NCBI RefSeq assembly: GCF_000611645.1
Contig: NW_014012349.1
Location: forward strand, 1-15,325
Reading direction: 5' to 3'
DNA: 15,325 nt
Origin: Monoraphidium neglectum
Lineage: Eukaryota; Chlorophyta; Chlorophyceae; Sphaeropleales; Selenastraceae
The notes under the pieces are model-generated. The model had not been told where the DNA came from, ran no database searches, and worked only from the letters and a program-made list of their open reading frames with translations. Both the position numbers and the translations under genes were made by a program. Every line of letters starts with the position of its first letter. Position 1 is the first letter of the stretch. Positions 9,035 through 15,325 of this stretch are shown piece by piece.

Positions 9035-12000
9035 GCCACCTGGAGCCGGCCCTCTCCTGCCGCCCCCGGGCGGGCGGCCAGCGATGGTGTCACCGATGGC
9101 TGAGTCGCTGCCCACGGCCCCCAACACGCCGAGCGCCAACCTTACACCCCAGTGCCTCTTTGACAAGACCACTGGTGTTGGTGTGTACGCCTATGACATC
9201 ATGTCTATGCCGCCGCTCACGAACCTGGCTGCGTGGACCAACCAGGAGTGGCGTGACTGCACCTCCGGCCCCATCAAGCCTCTGGGCGCAGGGGCCGGCG
9301 CCGGCGCAGGCGCTGGTGGCGCCGGCAACAGCACGTTGCTGGGGCTGCCGGTTTTGAGCGCGGCGATCGCTGAGCCTGGCGCGGTGGTGTCGACCGGCGG
9401 CAACCACACGGGGAAGGTGACCCTGGATGCGACGGGTAGCACGCAGGCGCCCCTGCGGCCGATCCTGATGTATTCCTGGTCGATCAAGCGGCTGCCAGAC
9501 GGCTTGGTGGTTGCGGCCACAGGCGGCAAGCAGACGAGCGTGTGGCTGCGCACCGGCGTGTACGCGGCGCAGCTCACGGTGACGGATCTGATGGGGTCAT
9601 CCGCGACGGCGAGCAAGGTGTTTGCGGTGTGGCCGGTCACGCAGACGACGGCGGTCATCAGCAGCCCGCCAGAGTTTGTGCCCGCGGGCGCCGCCGACAC
9701 GACGCAGGTGGGGGGTCAAAAGTGGCGGCGCGTTGTTGCCGCAAGTGCTGCGGTTCAGGCGCGGCTCCGTTTGAGGTGTGCTGTTGTTTGCGGGCATCGC
9801 GTGTCTGGAACACAAGCCGCATGAACTAGCCAGCAGTAGCGTGCATCCTGCGCCACCATCGCAACATTCTTGAATCGCCCCATTCTCTTTTCCGCCTCGC
9901 TCCTTCCCAATTGCGACAGTTCCTGATGTCGGCCAACGGCACCCTGCCAGCGCCTGCCCGCAACCTCACCTACTTTGCCTGGCGCGTGGTGTCCATCCCC
10001 GACTCACGCGTCGTCGCCAGCGTCGCCGGTTACGCTGGCTATCTGAAACTGCCGGTCGGCAAGTACCAGATCCAGATGGTGGCTGTGGACAGCGGTGGCG
10101 GCAACGCTACGGCGTCCAAGGAGTTTGTGATCGGCGCCAGCAGCGACCCAGGCAACCCCGACCCCGCCGCCGCGGCTGTCGCGGCGATCTCGCTGCCGCC
10201 GCCGCTGGTGCCGCAGGCGGCGGGGTCCGGCCTGACGCGTGTCGCGCTGGACTCTGCCGGGTCGTCCTCGGCTCAAGGGGCGCGGATGGCCAACGCTTTG
10301 TGGGCGGTGGTGAGCCTGCCGGGGCGCACGCCGGCGGCAAACGCGACGGGACCAAAGGGCGAGGTCTGGCTGCTGCCTGGGGAATACCAGGTGAGACGAA
10401 TGGTGGTGCATCCACAGCCTCAGCTTGCAGAGTTGGGGGGTTTCGTGGTGAAGTGTGAAATAGGGAGCTGCTGGAGTGGGCGAGGGACAGTGCTGAGAAA
10501 GACCATGTGCTAGCGCACCAGCAGTGGAATGGGCGGCAGAGCATGAAGCCAGTGTTGTTGCCGGCATCTTTGCCGTTGCAATTTCCGCACGGCCAAAACT
10601 ATCTAATTCTTCACGCTTTTTCTTCAACAACCAAAGCGCTTGTCTGCCCAACTGAAGCCTCGCACGGCACAAAACCCTGACACCAAATTCCCCAGGTCGG
10701 GCTGCTCGTCAGCGACTCTGCCGGCAACACCGCCACGGCTCGAAAGACCTTCACCATCGCCGCCCCGCCCAGCTCCGGCCCCACTCTCCCCCCCGGCCCC
10801 GGCACTGTCACCATCGCCGGCGTCGGCGGCGCCGGCCCCGCCGCCCCGGCCGGCGGCAGCGGCCCCGCCAACTCGCCGCCCGTCATTGCGGCCGGCCTCT
10901 CGTACAACGTGACGCCAGCCGAGAGCTTCTCGGTCAGCGGCGTAGTTGACCCTGACGGCGACAGCGTGGCTCTCAAGTGGACACTCATGGAGGAGTCCAC
11001 CGGCGAGACACGCGCCGGCAGCGGCCCCAAGGTCGACCTCGGCCCCGGGGCGCAGCCGGGCGACTACCAGCTGCTGATCACAGCAGAGGACGGCCGCGGC
11101 GGCGTGAGCGAGGCGGTCGCGCGGGTGGCGGTGCGGCCCGACGCGCCGGCGGGCAAAGAGGCGGCGCCTGCGGTGGGCGGCGGCGGTGCTGCGGCGGCCT
11201 CGGTAATCACGACGGCGCCGGCAATCTACGGCTCCAAGCTGGCAGCCGTCCCGAAGCTCCCGTCCCTGACCTTCTACCAGGGGGCTACGCTGGACGTCGA
11301 CGCCGCCGCCAGTGGGCTGTTTGACCTCAGCGCCGCAGGCTGGCAGGACCAGCTCGCGGGGTCCGCCTGCGTCTGGACGCTGGAGGGGCCTCGTGCGGGT
11401 GGCGCCAAAGTGTATGGCTGCGGCGCGCCGGCGCGCTTCAAGCTGGCGGCGCCAGGCACGTTTGAGTTGCTGTTGGAGGTCACCCCTGGCGGCGGCGGCA
11501 AGGTGGCGCGCGCCTCCTCGGCGATCACGGTGGTGGCAAAGCCGCTCTGGAGCGATTACTACACCGCGGCGTCGCCCGAGGGCTTTGCAGCCGGCCGCTG
11601 CGGCCAGGGCTACTTTTCGGGTGCCGAGTTTGCCCCGCTGGCGCTCTCGTGCGGCGGTGTCGGGCTGCCAAAGGGGTGGGGTGCGGAGCAGGGGCTGGAC
11701 GCGGCGGCGGGCCCCCAGCGGCAGCTGTCCTTCTCTTGGAGGCTCACCCCCCTGACGCCGCGCGCCGCCGCCGCCCACAAGGCGCCGCTCGCGCGCTCGT
11801 CCGCGGGCGGCGCCGCGGCGGCGTTTGGCGCGGCGGCGCCGGGGCTGTACCGAGCAGAGGTGGTCGGCGCGGCCGGCGGCGCGGGCGGGGGCAGCACCTC
11901 TTCGGTCAACACCGTCTACTACCTCTCTACCCTCCTTATCGTGGAGCCCACGGCAAACCTGACCCTCGAGATTCCACCGACCTCCTGCGCCGGCCTGCCA

Positions 12001-12858
12001 GTGACGCTCGCGCCCACACCCCTTGCGCTGCTCCCCGGCCAGTCAGCGGCCCCAGCGCAGTGGGACGTGTCGTGGGCGGACGGCGTGGCGGCCACGGGGC
12101 GGCCCGTGGCGCTCAGCGGTAGCGGCGGCAGCTTCACGTTCGCGACCCAGCCCGGCAAGTACCCGGCCACGGTGACCGTCGACGTCGCTGACGGCAGCGT
12201 CACCCGCCAGCTGACGGGGCGCGGCACGGTCAGCGCCAAGGCCTGCTTCCGCTGCACGGGGCGCAACGTCACGATCGTCACGGCGCCAGACGCGTGCCGC
12301 GCGGCGCCGGAGGAGGCCCTGAAGTTGATGGAGCAGCCGCCCGCCTGGCTGGCGTCCGCCAAGGTCGACTTTGCACCCGGGTCGGACCTGTCACCCGGCA
12401 CCCGCGCGCTGGCCGTCACCGCGCGGTCACTGTCCAGCGGCGTCGTGACGCGCTGCACGGTGCACAACGTGACGGTCGCCGACGCGACGCCGCCGCGGGT
12501 CGCCCCCAAGAAGGCCGGCGGGGAGTGCGTTGGGCCGGCCGACGGCAAGTGGGCATGCTGGCCGCTGCCAGAGCTCGTGACAGCCGAGGACGCGTGCTCC
12601 GGCCCCGAGCGCCCGCTGCAGTTCCAGGCGAGCTGCGGCGCAGGCGCGGGGCCGGACGCGTGCAGGGTGCTGCCCGACGGCCGCGCCTGCGTGCGCGCCG
12701 ACGCGGGCGGCGGCGCAGGCGGTCGCACCCTGGGGATCAGCGTGCTTTTCAGGGACGCCTCGGGCAATGCCATGGCCGAGCCGGTGACGGTGCCCATCAG
12801 CATCCGGCGGGACGGCGCGCCCGGCTGTGCGCGGGCATCGCTGGATGCGGCGCCGTGA
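6660..12858 (+). CDS. Secreted multi-PKD-domain, Pro-rich, poly-Gln protein (cell-wall or extracellular)
   Basis: Exons 6660-9707, 9920-10390 and 10696-12858, all phase 0 with GT-AG introns of 212 and 305 bases, encode 1893 residues. Residues 1-32 form a signal peptide (basic start, hydrophobic core TLAAVILA, AEA before Gln33). Next comes a low-complexity region with eight Gly codons and recurring V-T-P-L-like motifs, then a Pro-rich SPPPPP segment (346-370) as in volvocine hydroxyproline-rich wall proteins. PKD-like beta-sandwich modules lie at about 370-468, 471-560, 897-991, 1000-1090, 1100-1205 and 1233-1322. They are seen from AGGPYTG, WTL/WSI/WRV tryptophan strands and G-x-Y-x(3)-L-x-V-x-D endings. 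Poly-Gln tracts (626-635, 764-791) separate modules 2 and 3. The C-terminus has Cys pairs and two HYR-like units (about 1697-1773 and 1774-1880; VADATPP, DACSG, DASGNAM). There are many N-x-S/T sequons and no C-terminal membrane anchor. Role inferred: adhesion or wall matrix. Confidence 0.88.
7326..7349 (+). repeat. (GGC)8 tract encoding Gly
   Basis: Eight perfect GGC codons, followed directly by four AGC Ser codons and three more GGC codons, in the N-terminal low-complexity region of the PKD protein. It is probably a flexible linker. Confidence 0.9.
8535..8564 (+). repeat. CAG/CAA tract, 10 Gln
   Basis: Ten Gln codons (nine CAG, one CAA) in exon 1 of the PKD gene, residues 626-635. It is the shorter of two Gln tracts in the linker between the second and third PKD-like modules; further Gln-rich short runs lie at about 8698-8730. 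Confidence 0.92.
8949..9032 (+). repeat. (CAG)n microsatellite, 28 Gln
   Basis: One CAA followed by 27 uninterrupted CAG codons, residues 764-791 of the PKD protein. Because it is pure, it is expected to be length-variable between strains and sensitive to assembly error. A length change in whole triplets keeps the frame. Confidence 0.95.
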
Positions 12859-13812
12859 CCGGCCCAGGAAGGCTCTTGTTGCGGGGGCGCGGCGCGGCGC
12901 AGCGCAGCCAGGGGACGCCTGGTCCTGGGCCGTGGCGGGGGGCTCCTGTGCGCTCACAACCCCCAAGGCGGTGTCCACGCGGTCGGCACCCCGGGGCCGC
13001 GGGCGGCATGGGCGATTTGTTGCTACCTAATTTGATCCCGCTGTGCATTGAATTCTTTTGCGTTGATTCAGGGGCTGCCTTTATGTCGGAAGGGCGGCGC
13101 GTGTGCATGCTTCCTTTACTTGCGGTTCTTCGCGGGGCGATGCTCCCTGCTTGAACCTGAATGAGCACGGGAGCCGCCCCTCAGACGCCGCAATCATCTG
13201 GCCGTTCGGCCTTGCAGCTGCTTCGCCACTTGGCAGCCGGTGGGGCGCTCCTCCTCCTCCCTGCAGGCTGCGCTGTCGGGGCGCCGCTGCCTGTTGGGCT
13301 GCCTCCAGCCCAGGCCAGCGATGGCGACGGCCGAATCTATTGAGGCGTGATGCCCCCGCAGGGGCTCTGTCACATGGCACCACCCGCCGCTCGCACATGG
13401 CACTCCCCATACATTCATGCTTGAGGGATGCGGCATCAGTGCAGCGTCAGGCAGGCGCAAATTCTTGTGTTACAAAACACTGGGCTTAGTCAAGGTGGCT
13501 CTGAAGCTGCAGACACAGTGCAAAAATTCCCCAACAGACTGTGGCAGTCGCAGTGGTCTTGAAACAAACCAGCGCAAACCCAATCAGCCGCTGGTTGCGC
13601 CGATCCCAAGGAGACAGCTGGCAGCCACATGCTGCGCCGGCATGAAGGTGATCTAACCTAATCTGCTTGGTTGCGTCCCCGTACCCTCAAAGTCTGCTCA
13701 GCTGTCCAAGCCCTGTACAAGCCCGCCTGTCGGGCTGACCCAGCCCCCTCGCTGCTGCCACCAGCGCCAACGCAGCGCCAGGGCCCCCCCCAAAGCAGCA
13801 CATGCTGCCTCT
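12859..13812. other. Convergent intergenic region with two 3' UTRs
   Basis: It lies between the stop codon of the plus-strand PKD gene and the stop codon of the minus-strand MCMBP gene. The stretch right after 12858 remains very GC-rich to about 13010, then becomes more mixed. I found no exact plus-strand TGTAA for the PKD gene. Several short ORFs (13103-13489 plus, 13410-13081 minus and others) have no recognisable domain or consistent codon bias, and I treat them as chance. Confidence 0.55.
13470..13474 (-). terminator. Candidate TGTAA polyadenylation signal for the MCMBP gene
   Basis: TTACA on the plus strand reads TGTAA on the minus strand, the usual chlorophyte polyadenylation signal. 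It lies about 340 bases after the MCMBP stop at 13813, a plausible 3' UTR length. A pentamer occurs often by chance, so the support is positional only. Confidence 0.4.
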
Positions 13813-15325
13813 TCACAGCGCCACAGCGCCCGCAGGCGCCGCCTGAGGCGCGGCCGCGGTAGCGGGCGCGGGCGCGGGCGGCATTGTGGCGGCGACGCGC
13901 TCCCTCCTGCGCGCCTCCAGCTCCATGGCGCGGTCCCACGAGGACATGTCAAAGCGGTCGCGGCCAGCAGACAGCGACAACAGCTTGGCGAGCTGAGGGT
14001 GGAGGGAGGGCATCGGGTCGCAAGGGGGGGGGGGGATGTGGGGTGGGTGGAGCGAGCATAGAAATAGATGGGGCGCAGCCGGCGTGCACTTGCGAGGGTG
14101 CGGCAAAAGTACGGGAATGGTTGCTTTGTTGGAGCGCGTGCACTGGAAGTTGTGTGTGCGCGGACGCGGGCGGTGTGTGTATGTGTGTGTTTTGGGGGGG
14201 GGTGTCGGAGGGGTTGGCATGCAACGGCGCGGGGCGCGCAGCGCCCGCGGCCTGCGCGTCACCGCCCCCTGCATCCGCCGCATGCAGCTCTGTGCCCACG
14301 GGCCAAGACGTCTCAAGCAGCGCACAGATGCTTTCACAGCAACCCCTAGCCCCATGCAAATGACCCCAACGCATCCACACCCAGACTCCAGCGCAATCCA
14401 GACACCCAACACAGCCAACCAGGATGCATGAAATGCACGGCCCCCACATGCACGCGGGCGCGTGTGCGCACCGTGACGCAGGTGTTGAAGCGCTCCATGC
14501 TGAACCCCGGCTCCGCCCGCGCCGCCTCCCCAAACGCCGCCGCCAGCCGCTCCGCCGCCGCCTCGTCCAGCTGGCACTGCAGGCAGCGCGCGAACGCCAG
14601 ATAGTCGCGCACACCCTCCAGCTCAGCAGCACACAGGGCGGGCGCGGCGGCTGCCGCGGGGGGCGCGCCGCCGGCCGCGTCGGGGGGCGCCGCGGCGGCG
14701 GGCTGCGGCGCTAGGGGCAGGACGATGTGGTGGGAGTCCCGCAGGAGGGAGCGGCCGCGGCTGACGGTCACGACCGCCACATCGACGGGGTAGTCCGCCT
14801 GGTGTTGGGGCCGGGTGGTGGGAGAGAGGCAGGATGTGGGTGACTTTGACTGGGTGGAGGGGTGTGGTGCGCCAGGGGGGTCGTCTGGCTGTGTGCGAGG
14901 CGAATTCCTGCCCCCGAGCATCAAAGGTTCTCGCACCGCCCTTGCCTCCTCTGCCCACACGGCCCTGCCAAATGCGCCCGCGGCGCTGCCTGCTTCACCA
15001 AACCCTCTCTTTGGTCGCCCCACCTTGATGTGATTCAACCCCTCGCCCCCCACTCCTTCCTCCCCACAACACTCCCGCCCCACTCCCCCCACCTGGTAGA
15101 ACTGGAAGTCGACGGGCAGCTGCTGGTCCGCCAGCACCCGCCCCAGCGCCTGCAGGCTGCGCACCCCCGCCTCCCCGATCGCACCCGCCCCCAGCCCCGT
15201 CTCGTCCAGCAGCAGCAGCGCCCCGGGCGGCAGCTGCAGCGCGCCGCGCACGAGGCGGCCGCTCGCGTGGTCCTTGCGGGGCGCCCAGCCGCCGGCGTTG
15301 ACGGATGAGAGGGTGAGCGGCAGCG
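13813..15325 (-). CDS. MCM-binding protein (MCMBP/ETG1), C-terminal part; 5' end beyond the right edge
   Basis: Exons 15325-15093, 14798-14472 and 13992-13813 (stop TGA 13815-13813) encode about 245 C-terminal residues; both introns are GT-AG, phase 0. Diagnostic MCMBP sequence is VNAGGWAPRKD, then SGRLVRGALQLPPGALLLLDE, GVRSLQALGRVLADQQLPVDF, ADYPVDVAVVTVSRGRSLL, a Pro/Ala-rich loop, RDYLAFARCLQCQLDE, RFNTCVTLAKLLSLSAGRDRF and SSWDRAMELEARRRERV. Family knowledge: MCMBP binds MCM3-7 in place of MCM2, helps assemble or unload MCM complexes in the nucleus, and in Arabidopsis (ETG1) supports sister-chromatid cohesion and is E2F-regulated. The Pro/Ala loop after HHIVLPLAPQP and the Ala/Pro-rich C-terminal tail after the final helix look like lineage-specific low complexity. 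The family call is strong because order and spacing follow the whole C-terminal half of MCMBP. Confidence 0.9.
13995..14047 (+). other. G-rich tract in the last MCMBP intron, possible G-quadruplex
   Basis: The plus strand has repeated G runs, including a 12-base run at 14024-14035, with short spacers that meet the usual four-run quadruplex pattern. On the minus (sense) strand the same bases form a C/T-rich tract ending at the acceptor CCCTCAG next to the last exon, so its minimal role is an extended polypyrimidine tract. A TG-rich stretch with another G run lies further into the intron at about 14172-14200. Confidence 0.5.

Noticed and set aside
11919..12803. 294-codon minus-strand ORF opposite the PKD C-terminus
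   Set aside because: Same reason: an antisense shadow in GC-rich sequence with no start context or domain.
12294..13154. Plus-strand 286-codon ORF overlapping the PKD stop
   Set aside because: Wrong frame of the PKD exon, running on into the 3' region; Arg/Gly-rich with no domain.

Overview
The window looks like nuclear DNA of a GC-rich green alga, most probably a chlorophyte. The reasons are GT-AG introns of about 190-480 bases, strong G/C preference at third codon positions, long CAG-type triplet tracts inside exons, and a secreted Pro-rich protein with PKD modules. The exact lineage is inference. I see no operons, mobile elements, tRNA, rRNA or CRISPR.

Layout. (1) On the minus strand, from about 3077 leftwards past position 1, lies a PP2C-family Ser/Thr phosphatase gene. 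Six exons (2160-181) splice in consistent phase into all the catalytic motifs; the C-terminal exon(s) lie beyond the left edge. Two further upstream exons join in phase and would add a poly-Gly N-terminal extension. (2) 3078-4057 is a more AT-rich divergent intergenic region. (3) On the plus strand, 4058-5869 is a three-exon gene of a family I do not recognise, with a poly-Ser tract. (4) 5870-6659 is intergenic. (5) On the plus strand, 6660-12858 is a three-exon gene for a 1893-residue secreted protein: signal peptide, low-complexity region, Pro-rich segment, about six PKD-like modules interrupted by two poly-Gln tracts, then a Cys-containing HYR-like end. (6) 12859-13812 is a convergent intergenic region. 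(7) On the minus strand, from 15325 to 13813, is the 3' part of a gene for the MCM-binding protein (MCMBP, called ETG1 in plants).

The genes do not look functionally linked: a signalling phosphatase, an unknown protein, an extracellular or cell-wall protein and a replication/cohesion factor, as is usual in a nuclear eukaryotic neighbourhood. The best candidates for something undescribed are the 4058-5869 gene and the architecture of the PKD protein. Exon borders were worked out by hand from splice consensus, reading phase and motif continuity; no transcript or database support was available.
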